Positions 17,358 through 26,466 of a DNA stretch of 64,000 bases are shown here, piece after piece (within the stretch, counting starts at the first letter, position 1; each line of letters begins with the position of its first letter). The notes beneath the pieces are model-generated. The model saw nothing but the letters and a program-made list of their open reading frames with translations, was not told the DNA's origin and did not search any database. The position numbers and the translations under genes were made by a program. The DNA is from Azospirillum sp. RU38E. Lineage in GTDB: Bacteria; Pseudomonadota; Alphaproteobacteria; Azospirillales; Azospirillaceae. The DNA is taken from the NCBI RefSeq assembly GCF_900188385.1, contig NZ_FZOI01000001.1:806001-870000 (forward strand). Reading direction: 5' to 3'.

Positions 17358-19628
17358 TTAGAAATTATAGTTGGCGCGGATGCCGAAATAGCGCCGCGAG
17401 TTGCGGGAAAGTACCTGGCCAACCGCCGTCGGCGGACCGCCGACCAGCCCGCTGACGTTTGACGCATAGTGCTTGTCGAACAGGTTGTTGACGAACAGGG
17501 TGATGCGATAGGCATCCCCCGCACCCTTGATGCCGATGCTGCCGTTGAAAATGCCATAGGCCTTCTGGACATAGAGCGGGTTCTGGGTCAGATCGAAATT
17601 GACCTTGCTCTGATAGCGATAATCCAGCGTCACAAAGCCATCGAACGGCAGCGATTCCAGGGCAATGTCATAGGCGGCAGAGGTGTTGAACATGAATTTC
17701 GGGGCATTGGCCAGCGGTTTGCCCGCCAGATCCTGCGCCGTGGCGGTGCCGGGCCCGGCGCCATCGATGTCAAAGCACCCCTGTGCCGCCGTCTGACCGG
17801 TAAAGCAGTTGGCGAACGGATATTCACGCACCTTGGCGTCAAGGTAGGTGGCGGAGAAGTCAAAGGAAAGCGCCTGCGTTGGCTTTGTCTGAACTTCGAC
17901 CTCAACGCCGCGGGTGCGCAGCTTGCCGACATTATTGAGCTGCAGGACAACCGACAGGTCAGGCTGAACCACACCCGATTGTGATTGGTAATTATCGTAG
18001 TCCGTCCAGAAGCCGGTGACGTTCAACTGCACCCGGTTGGACAGGAAGCGGCTTTTCAGGCCCAGCTCATAGGCGTTTGAGGTTTCCGGCTTGACCGGGT
18101 TGGCCGCACGCGACGGCGTGAAGCCGGACGATACGTCATAGCCCTGCCCCTTATAGCCGGTGGCGAAGGATGCATAGACCATCATCCGCTCGGCCAGATC
18201 CTGGCGGAGCGCGATCTTGCCCGTCACATGGTTGTCAGACGCGTCGCCGGAGCAGGTGGTCAGGCAGATCGCATTGTTGGCGGGGGCGACCGCCGGGCGG
18301 TTCAGCCGCTGGAAGTCGACATCGATCTTTTCATGATTGTAGCGGATGCCCCCATCAAGATGGGTCTTTTCCGCCAGATCATAGGTTGCCTGTGCGAAGG
18401 CCGCCATGGTCTTGGTGCTGGTGGCCGACGTCCAGGCGGCCAGCAACGGGCCGGCAGGACCACGATCAAAGGAACGATCGGTCTTACCATCCGCATAAAA
18501 GGCCCCCAGAATATATTGGAAGCGCGAGGGGGCGGTCGAGATCAGGCGCAGTTCCTGGGTAAAGAACTTCGTATCATAGGGGCTGACCTGCACCAGCCCG
18601 GTGGGCGAGTTGAAAACAGGCAAATTCAACTGATCGACATCGTCCATCGTATCCAGCCCCCATTTCTGGTAGCTGGTCACGGAAACCAGATCGACATCAC
18701 CCAGGTCGATGACCGCCCGCCCGCTGAAGTTGGTCGCCTTTGCCTTGGCAAGGCCATCATAATTCTGGTTCACGGCATAGTTGTTCGGTCCAACATTGAG
18801 GTTGGTCGAGTTGGCTGTCAGTGACGCGCCGAACACCACGCTGCCAGGCTGGAAGCTGCGCGCGGTCCGGGGCGTGGAATTGGCATCTGTCTGGGAATGT
18901 TCGGCGGAAAGGTTGACCGTCACCCGTTCAGAAAGATCGGCCACCAACTTGCCGCGAAGACCCCAGCTTTCATCGGCGCCCAAGTAATTGCCGGTCGCCT
19001 GATTCTTCACATGGCCGCGCAAGTCGCTGTAAAAGCCATTGACCCGGACGCCGACACCCTCTGCGATCGGCCCGGAAAGCCCCGCTTCGATGCGATAGGC
19101 ATCATCCGTGGTCGCCGAGGCGCCAATCCGGCCGGTGAAATGATCGGACGGGGCGCGGGTGACAATGCTGACGACGCCGGCCGAGGCGTTCTTGCCGAAC
19201 AGGGTGCCCTGCGGTCCCCGCAGAACCTCGATCCGCTCAATATCGCTCAATGTGGTGAAGGCCTGGCCCTGGTTCAGGATCGGCACATCATCGACCACAA
19301 CCGCCACCGCAGGTTCCACCCCGGTGCTGAAGGCCGAGGTGCCGATGCCGCGCAGGTTGATGCTGTTGCCGGTGCGCTGGGTGCCCTGCGTGATGGTCAG
19401 GCCGGGGGCAACCTGTGACAGATTTTCAAACTGGGTGATGCCCTTGGTGACAATTGCATCGGCCGACAGTGCGGTCACCGAAACCGGAACCGATTGCAGG
19501 TTCTGTTCACGCTTTTGCGCGGTCACCACGATTTCTTCCAGGACCGCGTCCTGCGACTCCTGTGCATAGGCGGTCTGGCTGAGCGCCAAAGCAGACAGGC
19601 TGACGACCAAACCGGATATCTTGAGCAT
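17358..19628 (-). CDS. TonB-dependent outer-membrane receptor (substrate unknown)
   Basis: 756 residues. A signal peptide (1-22, cut at AYA-QE) is followed directly by the TonB box region EEIVVTAQKREQNLQSVPVSVTAL, a plug domain (about 45-160, with IERIEVLRGPQGTLFGKNASAGVV) and a beta-barrel ending in the Phe-terminated RRYFGIRANYNF. There is no N-terminal signalling domain. ATG 19628 has an excellent AGGGAGGA site. This iron-complex-like class is abundant in sphingomonads and Azospirillaceae. Divergent from an exported carboxylesterase across a 465-bp gap, which hints at uptake of an esterified compound. Confidence 0.92.
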   Translation of the reverse strand: MLKISGLVVSLSALALSQTAYAQESQDAVLEEIVVTAQKREQNLQSVPVSVTALSADAIVTKGITQFENLSQVAPGLTITQGTQRTGNSINLRGIGTSAFSTGVEPAVAVVVDDVPILNQGQAFTTLSDIERIEVLRGPQGTLFGKNASAGVVSIVTRAPSDHFTGRIGASATTDDAYRIEAGLSGPIAEGVGVRVNGFYSDLRGHVKNQATGNYLGADESWGLRGKLVADLSERVTVNLSAEHSQTDANSTPRTARSFQPGSVVFGASLTANSTNLNVGPNNYAVNQNYDGLAKAKATNFSGRAVIDLGDVDLVSVTSYQKWGLDTMDDVDQLNLPVFNSPTGLVQVSPYDTKFFTQELRLISTAPSRFQYILGAFYADGKTDRSFDRGPAGPLLAAWTSATSTKTMAAFAQATYDLAEKTHLDGGIRYNHEKIDVDFQRLNRPAVAPANNAICLTTCSGDASDNHVTGKIALRQDLAERMMVYASFATGYKGQGYDVSSGFTPSRAANPVKPETSNAYELGLKSRFLSNRVQLNVTGFWTDYDNYQSQSGVVQPDLSVVLQLNNVGKLRTRGVEVEVQTKPTQALSFDFSATYLDAKVREYPFANCFTGQTAAQGCFDIDGAGPGTATAQDLAGKPLANAPKFMFNTSAAYDIALESLPFDGFVTLDYRYQSKVNFDLTQNPLYVQKAYGIFNGSIGIKGAGDAYRITLFVNNLFDKHYASNVSGLVGGPPTAVGQVLSRNSRRYFGIRANYNF

Positions 19629-20093
19629 TGAGTCCTCCCTTATTATCTGGATTGGACAGACCAATCTCACAAATTGGCGATCCACACAATCTAGAATCCA
19701 TCATGCCACATCTAAGTCCAAATATAATAATATTTATAATATGATGTGATGGAGAAGTGTCGCCGATACATGGGATCGCTCAAACTGATAAGTCAGGGAG
19801 TGCGCCTAAAAACGGGGCAGCGCAAGGTGATTTTGGACGATACTCGTTTTGGGGTGGTGCCATTTGGTCTTGCCTTTTGGTAAGGCCAAATGGCAGATAT
19901 TGGTGTGTAATGGGCGCGTCGGTTGGGGCAACCGTGGCCGTGGGGCCAAAGGCAAGACCAAGAACAACATCGCCATTCGGGCAGATCATGGGTGACGTGG
20001 TGGTCGTTGGGGCATCGCCTGTGTGGTGCTGCCCTGACCGGACACGGGCTTCCCATTTCCGCTCGGGGCCAATGGTTGGGGAGAGGAACGCAG
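19629..20093. other. 465-bp divergent intergenic region with hairpin and degenerate repeats
   Basis: The part next to the TonB receptor (about 19630-19760) is AT-rich and should hold its promoter. From about 19816 on, a segment beginning GGCAG and containing TTGGGG/TTTTGGGG, about 40-46 bp long, recurs three times in degenerate form (near 19816, 19891 and 19979). Open frames here do not look like protein. The region also contains the strong hairpin listed separately. Confidence 0.45.
19858..19895. promoter_or_regulatory. Strong hairpin in the TonB receptor/esterase gap
   Basis: Arms 19858-19874 and 19879-19895 pair over 17 bp (15 Watson-Crick, 2 G-U) around a TTTT loop. The stretch TTGGTCTTGCC of the left arm recurs inverted near 19958. 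It lies 200 bp upstream of the esterase ATG and lacks a T-run on either strand, so it is not a standard terminator; it may be an RNA structure or a relic of a repeat. Confidence 0.55.
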
Positions 20094-21713
20094 ATGCGGG
20101 TCGGTTCGATTATCGGGTTGGTGCTGGCGTCAGTATGGATTGCGTTGCCGGCAGCAGCACAACAGGGCGCTCAGCCAATGGCGGCGGGCGATGCGGTGCC
20201 GATTGATGGCGGCCTTGTCACCGGTCGGGCACTTCCCTCTGGCGTCACCGCCTATCTGGGGATGCCTTATGCCGCACCGCCGGTGCGTGAACTGCGCTGG
20301 CACGAGCCCCAGCCGGTGGCGCCATGGCAAGGGGTGCTGGCGGCGGATAAATTTGCCCCGCAATGCATTCAACCGCTCCGCGATGCGACCTCCAACCATT
20401 ATGCCGGTGTGGAAGTCAGCTCCGAAGATTGCCTTTATCTCAATGTCTGGACCCGGCCCGATCTGAAAAAGGCCCCCGTCATCGTCTATATCCATGGCGG
20501 CGCGTTCTTTGTCGGGGCGGGCAGCAATGACATTTATCGGGGCGAGGCGGTCAGCCAGGAGGGGGCCGTTTTCGTCAATATGAATTACCGGCTTGGCCCT
20601 TTGGGCTTTCTCGCCCTGCCGGAGCTGAGTGCTGAATCTCCCCGACGGGCCTCGGGGAATTATGGCTTCATGGACCAGATTGCCGCCCTGGAATGGGTGA
20701 AACGCAACATTGCCCGTTTCGGTGGCGATCCGGACAATGTCACCATCGCCGGCCAGTCCGCCGGTTCCATGTCCGTGCTGGCGTTGCAGGCCAGCCCGCT
20801 TGCCAAAGGGCTGTTCCATCGCGCCGTCGGCATGAGCGGGGCCGCGATCGGTGGGCCCATCAAGATGCCCTCGCTGCTGCAGGCCGAACAGGATGGCGAA
20901 AAGCTGAAGGCGGGCTGGAAGGCCCAGGATCTGAAGCATTTAAGGGCTCTGCCGGCAGACAGGCTGGTGGTGCCGCGTGTGCCCAACGGGCCCACCACCG
21001 GCCCGACGATCGATGGCTATGTCCTGCCCGTGCCGATTCCGGAGAGCTTTGCGCGCAAGGAACAGGCCGATGTGCCGCTGCTGGTGGGTTTCACCCATGA
21101 TGAATCCTTTGGCGGCCTGGGGCCGGTCAGCGGCCTGGCGGATTTTCAGGCCAAGGCCAAGGCCCGTTTCGGGGCCAATACAGAGCGGTTCCTGAAGCTC
21201 TATCCCGCGCAAACGGATGCTGACGCGCAGGCTCAGGCCCGCGCGGCTGATCGGGATGCCACGATGGCGATCAGCATGTTGACCTGGGCCAACCTGCAAC
21301 AGGCCAATGGGCGGGCCCCGGTTTTCTCCTATCAATTTTCACGGCCGCATAGCTATGCGCCGAACGCCACATTCTCCGATCTCAATCCCGCCACCGCCGG
21401 GGCTTACCACACATCGGAAGTGCCCTTCTGGTTGGGAACGCTGGACAGTTTCAATCGCTTCCGTCCGACGCGCAACTGGGGGCTGGCGGATTATGCGATC
21501 AGCAAAACGATGACCCGGTCCCTGGTGGCCTTTGCCCGGACGGGAAATCCGGACACCAGCGAACTGACCTGGCCCCGGTTCACGCCCAAGCGGCCGAAAT
21601 TGCTGGAGTTCGGTCAGACGGTAAAGACAGCACCCTGGCCCGATCAGCAGAAATTTGATTTCTTTACCGAGATGATGTCGCTGCCGGTGCGGCCACCATC
21701 ACCGGCGGATTGA
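20094..21713 (+). CDS. Exported type-B carboxylesterase (alpha/beta hydrolase)
   Basis: About 539 residues. Signal peptide 1-22 (cut near PAAAQ). The family fold is complete: SEDCLYLNVW, the oxyanion-hole segment YIHGGAFFVGAG, the nucleophile in GQSAG (Ser222), Glu337 in HDESFGG and His439 in AYHTSEVPFW. It hydrolyses carboxylic esters in the periplasm or outside the cell. ATG 20094 has GAGAGGA upstream; the open frame begins earlier but through non-coding repeat. Divergent from a TonB receptor, so it may act on that receptor's ligand. Confidence 0.92.
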   Translation: MRVGSIIGLVLASVWIALPAAAQQGAQPMAAGDAVPIDGGLVTGRALPSGVTAYLGMPYAAPPVRELRWHEPQPVAPWQGVLAADKFAPQCIQPLRDATSNHYAGVEVSSEDCLYLNVWTRPDLKKAPVIVYIHGGAFFVGAGSNDIYRGEAVSQEGAVFVNMNYRLGPLGFLALPELSAESPRRASGNYGFMDQIAALEWVKRNIARFGGDPDNVTIAGQSAGSMSVLALQASPLAKGLFHRAVGMSGAAIGGPIKMPSLLQAEQDGEKLKAGWKAQDLKHLRALPADRLVVPRVPNGPTTGPTIDGYVLPVPIPESFARKEQADVPLLVGFTHDESFGGLGPVSGLADFQAKAKARFGANTERFLKLYPAQTDADAQAQARAADRDATMAISMLTWANLQQANGRAPVFSYQFSRPHSYAPNATFSDLNPATAGAYHTSEVPFWLGTLDSFNRFRPTRNWGLADYAISKTMTRSLVAFARTGNPDTSELTWPRFTPKRPKLLEFGQTVKTAPWPDQQKFDFFTEMMSLPVRPPSPAD

Positions 21714-21856
21714 TGTGAAAGGGGCGTCGCGGCTCTCTCTCAAGGGGTATGGTCCCGGCCCGTTGGTATCATGGAACGGTCCGGGCCTTGGTCTGGCGAT
21801 CCTGCGCGACAATATCATTCCGGGGTTGGGATGATTGGGCCGCGACAGGAGAGAGC

Positions 21857-22168
21857 GTGCCGCAGAATACCGAACAGGAAAGGCTGGACCGCTGCTTTTC
21901 AAGGGTTGAGCGGGATTTGCCCGGCTGGGTCGCCCGTCCCTTGGCGTGGCTGCGCCGTCCGGGTGGGCGCTGGCTGCGCATCCCCATGGCGCTGCTGCTG
22001 ATTGCTGGCGGCTGCCTGTGGTTTCTGCCGGTGCTGGGCCTTTGGATGCTGCCGCTGGGGATTGCCCTGCTGGCATTTGAAATCCCGCCTTTGCAAAGGC
22101 CGGTTTCCCGCCTGATCATCTGGGGGGAGCGGAAATGGCGGCGCCGGCAGCGCCGGCGGCGGGGGTGA
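21857..22168 (+). CDS. Small membrane protein, PGPGW-like
   Basis: About 103 residues from the GTG at 21857, which has AGGAGA at 21847-21852. Two closely spaced hydrophobic segments lie at about 41-60 and 62-78 with a short turn (LPVLGLWMLPLGIALL), and the C-terminus is very basic (a run of Arg and Lys after ERKW). The layout resembles the PGPGW putative transmembrane family, of unknown function. Convergent with the glycosyltransferase-like gene, only 3 bp apart. Confidence 0.7.
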   Translation: MPQNTEQERLDRCFSRVERDLPGWVARPLAWLRRPGGRWLRIPMALLLIAGGCLWFLPVLGLWMLPLGIALLAFEIPPLQRPVSRLIIWGERKWRRRQRRRRG

Positions 22169-22171
22169 GTT

Positions 22172-23767
22172 TTACGGCTGCCGCCGTGCCTTCACCCCAT
22201 CCAGAATCGACCGCAACATGGTCTCCCTGGATGAGATGTCGTTGAATCGGGCCTTGGCTTTCAGCCGCTGCCCCGCCCGCCATGCCGGGTCATCGGCCCA
22301 GCGGCGGGCCAGGGGGGCGAAGTCGCTGTAATCGGACAGATGGAAATCCGGGCCGATCACCGTGGCCACATCGCCGATGGGCAGGCCATAGGCCGGCACG
22401 GCGCAGGATAGCGCAAAGGCCGCCGAACTGCCCCCGCCCAGGCGCGGCGGATTGAGATAGAGATCGGCAAGCGGCAGGATGGACATCACATCCTCATCAT
22501 AGCCATGCCGGCGCGACCGTGCCGCCAGGGATGGCAAGCGCGCCGCCCAATCATCGTCCGCCAGCGGACCGACAAACAGGAAGAACAGGCGCGGTTCCTG
22601 CCGGATGGCCTGATCCAGGGCGTCGGCAAAGGCGGGTGTCACCTCCTGTGCCAGCCGCAGGCCGATGACCAGGGTGAGGATGGCATCCGCCGGCACGCCC
22701 AGATCGGCCCGGCTGCGCGTCTGCTGCGCGGGCGGTGGGGCATAGCTGTACTGGATGGGAATCACCCGCTCCGGCGTCAGCCCACCCATGGCCAATGCCG
22801 GTCCGTCGGCCGGCGTCAGGGGCCGGGGCAGGGCCAGAAAGCCCGGCTCGGCCAGGGGCATGTAACTGCCGAACGGGATGGCGACGACATCCAGCAGATC
22901 GCGGCAGAGATCGGCCACCGGGTTCATGGTGCCGAAAGCCATCACCATGTCCGGTCGCAAGTCACGGATATGGGCCAGGGTGGAGGCGGCCAGGGCGGGG
23001 CTGGTGAAACCGGGGGGCAGATGGCGGAACGGCACGGGCAGCCGGTTCACTGACAGACTGTCTAGCCCCTGCAATGCATCGTCGGCCATGCCCACCATGC
23101 CGCCCAGGAACGGCAATTTGGCGCTGACCGGTCCGTCCGCCGTGTTGATCAGCACGACGCGCCGGCCCAGGCGCAGCACCAGCGTTGACAGGAAATCGAT
23201 GATATCCAGGGAGGGTTGGTGCATCCCCTGCATGAACTGACCGGTGATGACCAGCACCAGATCGCGTTCCCGTTCGGCACGGGGCAGGGGCGGCGGCACA
23301 GGGGTTTCCGCCCGGTAACGGGCCATGATCGCCTGCCAGAGCCGCCGCAGGGCCATGTCATGCGCCGGGGGGTCGGCCACGGGCAGCCGGTTGGACCAGC
23401 AGCCGAAAACCACCGCGCGCAACAGATAATCCGCCTGGGCCAGGCTGTGCGATGGTGTGGCGCTGGCCAGATCGGCGGCGGCGCCGTCCAGCGCTTGCGT
23501 GGTGGCGGCCCCGTCCTGCAACAGGTTGGCGCGCAGCAGCAGGGCCAGGGTCTGCGCCCGGCGATTCTCCGGCGCGGGCAGGGCTGCCAGCATCCGGGTC
23601 ACCGGGGCCGGGTCGGCCCCTGCGGCCAGCGCTTCCCGCATCTGTTCCAGCAGTTGCTCGCATTGCCGCCACAGAGCGGCGTCGTAAAGCGGCTCTTCCA
23701 CGCCACCCGCCAGGGCGTGGCCCAAGGCGGCGGCGTGATCGGCCAGCTTCTGATCCTGATCGCGCAT
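22172..23767 (-). CDS. Glycosyltransferase-like protein (GT-B fold suspected)
   Basis: 531 residues, no signal peptide. A helical, Ala/Leu-rich N-terminus (about 1-165) precedes a two-domain part. The second domain has RSRADLGVPADAILTLVIGLRL, FFLFVGPL and the ADLYLNPPRLGGGSSAAFAL segment, similar to the donor-site region of GT4-like or HMW1C-like transferases, where a Gly/Ser-rich stretch binds the nucleotide sugar. Donor and acceptor are unknown. It is immediately upstream, on the same strand, of nothing obvious; the metal ABC genes end 32 bp before its start. Confidence 0.6.
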   Translation of the reverse strand: MRDQDQKLADHAAALGHALAGGVEEPLYDAALWRQCEQLLEQMREALAAGADPAPVTRMLAALPAPENRRAQTLALLLRANLLQDGAATTQALDGAAADLASATPSHSLAQADYLLRAVVFGCWSNRLPVADPPAHDMALRRLWQAIMARYRAETPVPPPLPRAERERDLVLVITGQFMQGMHQPSLDIIDFLSTLVLRLGRRVVLINTADGPVSAKLPFLGGMVGMADDALQGLDSLSVNRLPVPFRHLPPGFTSPALAASTLAHIRDLRPDMVMAFGTMNPVADLCRDLLDVVAIPFGSYMPLAEPGFLALPRPLTPADGPALAMGGLTPERVIPIQYSYAPPPAQQTRSRADLGVPADAILTLVIGLRLAQEVTPAFADALDQAIRQEPRLFFLFVGPLADDDWAARLPSLAARSRRHGYDEDVMSILPLADLYLNPPRLGGGSSAAFALSCAVPAYGLPIGDVATVIGPDFHLSDYSDFAPLARRWADDPAWRAGQRLKAKARFNDISSRETMLRSILDGVKARRQP

Positions 23768-23798
23768 CGGGTCGCTCCTAAGCTGATGCGGACAGGGG

Positions 23799-24764
23799 TT
23801 AACCCACGGCCAGCGGTTGTTTCACCTGCGCCAGCCGGCGGCGGGCCAGCACGCCATAGCGCGGGGCGAACAGGATGGCGACGGCCAGGATCAGGCCGGA
23901 AAGCGTGGCAATGCTGCCCGCCGCCCCCACCGAATGGTCAAACCCGACCAAAGCCGGCCCGAAAGCCCCCAGCGCATAGCCGCCAATGGCGGCCATAGCC
24001 CCCGCCAGCAGGGACAGGGCGATCTGCGCCGGCATCCGGTCGCACAACAGGCGCGCGGTGGCGGCCGGGCAGATCAGCATGGCGATCACCAGGATGGACC
24101 CCACCGCCTCAAACGCCGCAATGGCACACAGGGCCGCCAGCGCCACGATGCCATGCTGCACCAGGGCGGAGCGCAGGCCCAGCGTGTCGGCCAGCGCCGG
24201 GTCAAAACTGACTAGCGTCAGTTCCTTCAGGAAAATCAGCACGATGGCGAGACAGAAGGCAAAGACGGCGGCAAGCTGCACCACCTGTCGCGGCAGGCTG
24301 GCCCAGGTGCCGGGGTCCAGCAGGCTGGACCAGCCGGCAGGCCCGAACCAGAGGATGCCTTCCAACTGGCCATACAGCACGCAATCGGCATCCAGATCGA
24401 CCTGCCGCGCCGGCCCCTGTTCGATCAGGATGACGCCCAGCGCGAACAGGCTGGTGAAGACCACGCCCATGGCGGCCCCCGCCTCCACCTTGCCCAGGCG
24501 GCGCACCAGCTCAATCAACAGGCCGGCGGTGACGGCGGCCACCAGGGCGCCGGTCAGCATGGGCAGCGTGTCGCGCGTGCCAGCCACCAGAAAGCCGGCG
24601 ACGATGCCGGGCAGCACGGCATGGCTGATGGCATCGCCCATCAGGCTTTGCCGCCGCAGCACCAGGAAATTACCCACCAGCGCACAGGAAAGACAGGCGA
24701 ACAGGGCCGCCAGCATGGCCGGCAGGTCAACCGACAGAAAGGTTTGTGTATCCGGCAGGGTCAT
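23799..24764 (-). CDS. Mn/Zn ABC transporter permease (second permease)
   Basis: 321 residues, ABC-3 family, about eight or nine membrane helices. NFLVLRRQSLMGDAISHAVLPGI and VSFDPALADTLGLRS segments match the MntD/SitD/TroD group. It forms the membrane channel together with the preceding permease. Last gene of a four-gene operon whose genes overlap by 4 bp each. Confidence 0.9.
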   Translation of the reverse strand: MTLPDTQTFLSVDLPAMLAALFACLSCALVGNFLVLRRQSLMGDAISHAVLPGIVAGFLVAGTRDTLPMLTGALVAAVTAGLLIELVRRLGKVEAGAAMGVVFTSLFALGVILIEQGPARQVDLDADCVLYGQLEGILWFGPAGWSSLLDPGTWASLPRQVVQLAAVFAFCLAIVLIFLKELTLVSFDPALADTLGLRSALVQHGIVALAALCAIAAFEAVGSILVIAMLICPAATARLLCDRMPAQIALSLLAGAMAAIGGYALGAFGPALVGFDHSVGAAGSIATLSGLILAVAILFAPRYGVLARRRLAQVKQPLAVG

Positions 24765-25678
24765 GGCGCCGCCCCCAGGGAGGCGCGCAGCCGGGCGCGG
24801 CGCAGCGTGCGGGCCAGCAACCCGCGCGCCGGTGCGAAAAACAGGCTGGCCATGAAGAAGCAGGAGGCGACCAGCACGATGATGGCGCCGGCCGGCAAGT
24901 TCTGGAACCGGGCGGAGAGCAGGGCGCCGATGCCGCCCGACAGGCCACCGATCAAGCCGGCCACCAGCAGCATGATGCCCAGCCGGTCGGTCCAGAACCG
25001 GGCGGCGGCGGCAGGCGTGATCAACAGGGCGATGATCAGCACCAGCCCCACCGTCTGCAAGCCGGCCACCGTCACCAGTGTGACCAGTGCCATCAGGCCC
25101 AGATCAAAGCGGCTGGTTGGCCAGCCGGCGGCGCGGGCAAAGCCTTCATCAAAGGCCAGCAGGCGCAATTCCTTGAAAAACAGGGCAACACCGGCCAGGG
25201 CCGCCAGCGCCAGCACGGCCAGGGTGGCGGCCTCCCCGCTGCGCATGGCGGCGGTCTGGCCGAAGATGAAGCCCTTCAGCCCCGCCGCATTGGCGGCCGG
25301 CAGGGCCTGCACCACCGACAGCAGCACCACCCCCAGCCCGAAGAAACAGGACAGCACCGCCCCGATGGCGGCATCTTCGGGCAGGCGGGTCCAGCGGGTG
25401 ATGGCCTGGATGCAGGCCACGGCCAGCGCGCCGCTGAGTGCGGCCCCCAGCAGCAGCAGGGGCAGCGATCGCCCCTCCACCCCCAGCGCCAGCCCGACCA
25501 GAAAGGCGATGACGATGCCGGGCAGGGTGGCGTGGCTCAAGGCATCGCTGACCAGGGCGCGGCGGCGCAGCACCATGAAACAGCCCACCGTGCCGGCGGC
25601 GATGCCCAAAGCCGTGGTGCCTGCCAGCACCATGGCGGTATTATGGCCCATGCCGGCGAAGGGCAGCGCTTCCATCAT
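24761..25678 (-). CDS. Mn/Zn ABC transporter permease (first permease)
   Basis: 305 residues, ABC-3 family, about eight membrane helices, with CFMVLRRRALVSDALSHATLPGI and LAFDEGFARAAG. Having two different permeases is typical of SitABCD/TroABCD/MntABCD importers rather than of ZnuABC. Overlaps the ATPase gene and the second permease gene by 4 bp each. Confidence 0.9.
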   Translation of the reverse strand: MMEALPFAGMGHNTAMVLAGTTALGIAAGTVGCFMVLRRRALVSDALSHATLPGIVIAFLVGLALGVEGRSLPLLLLGAALSGALAVACIQAITRWTRLPEDAAIGAVLSCFFGLGVVLLSVVQALPAANAAGLKGFIFGQTAAMRSGEAATLAVLALAALAGVALFFKELRLLAFDEGFARAAGWPTSRFDLGLMALVTLVTVAGLQTVGLVLIIALLITPAAAARFWTDRLGIMLLVAGLIGGLSGGIGALLSARFQNLPAGAIIVLVASCFFMASLFFAPARGLLARTLRRARLRASLGAAP

Positions 25679-26466
25679 GACAGCAGCGACAGGCCGGAGG
25701 CCCGCTGACCATAGGCCAGACGCAGGTTGGCATCCGTCAGCATGCTGGCCACCGGCCCGGCGGCCACCAGGGTGCGGTTCAGCATCAGCACATGGTCAAA
25801 GGTGGCGGCCACCGTCTGCAGATCATGATGCACACAGATGACCGTGCGCCCTTCCGCCTCCAGCTCCCGCAGCACGGCCAGGATGGTCTGCTCGGTGGCG
25901 GCATCCACGCCGGCCAGCGGTTCATCCATGAAATAAAGCCGCGCTTCCTGGGCCAGGGCGCGGGCCAGGAACACGCGCTGCTGCTGGCCGCCGGAAAGCT
26001 GCCCGATCTGGCGGCGGGCATAATCGGCCATGCCCACCCGGTCCAGCGCCTCCATCCCGGCGCGCTTATGCGCACCGGTTATGCGCCGGCCCCAGCCGAT
26101 CATGCCGTAGCGGCCCATCGTCACCACATCCAGCGCATTGACGGGGAAATCCCAATCCACGCTTTCCCGCTGCGGCACATAGCCGATCAGCCCGCGTTGT
26201 TGTGCCAGCGGGCGGCCATAGACCTCCACCGTCCCGGCCAAGGCGGGCACCAGCCCCAGGACGGCCTTCAGAAAGGTGGATTTGCCGGCCCCGTTGGGGC
26301 CAACCACGGCCACCAGCCCGCCGGTCGGCGCCGCCCAACTGACATCCCGCAAGGCCAGTTGCCGATGATAGGCGACGGAAAGCCCGGTGACCGACAGCGG
26401 GCTGACGCCAGCATCGGCGGGGGGGATGAAATTGCGGGTGCGCAGCCGTTGCAGCATGGCCATCAC
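25675..26466 (-). CDS. Mn/Zn ABC transporter ATP-binding protein
   Basis: 263 residues. Walker A GPNGAGKST, Q-loop YVPQRESVDWDFPV (the DWDFP segment is characteristic of the manganese/zinc group), signature LSGGQQQRVFLARAL and Walker B LYFMDEPLAGVD are intact, followed by the switch histidine in CVHHDLQ. It energises metal import. Overlaps the binding-protein and permease genes by 4 bp. Confidence 0.93.
   Translation of the reverse strand: MMAMLQRLRTRNFIPPADAGVSPLSVTGLSVAYHRQLALRDVSWAAPTGGLVAVVGPNGAGKSTFLKAVLGLVPALAGTVEVYGRPLAQQRGLIGYVPQRESVDWDFPVNALDVVTMGRYGMIGWGRRITGAHKRAGMEALDRVGMADYARRQIGQLSGGQQQRVFLARALAQEARLYFMDEPLAGVDAATEQTILAVLRELEAEGRTVICVHHDLQTVAATFDHVLMLNRTLVAAGPVASMLTDANLRLAYGQRASGLSLLS

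Noticed and set aside
19757-20206. Frame of about 149 codons upstream of and overlapping the esterase start
   Set aside because: Codon pattern is unlike neighbours, it overlaps the esterase signal peptide in another frame, and it crosses the hairpin and degenerate repeats.
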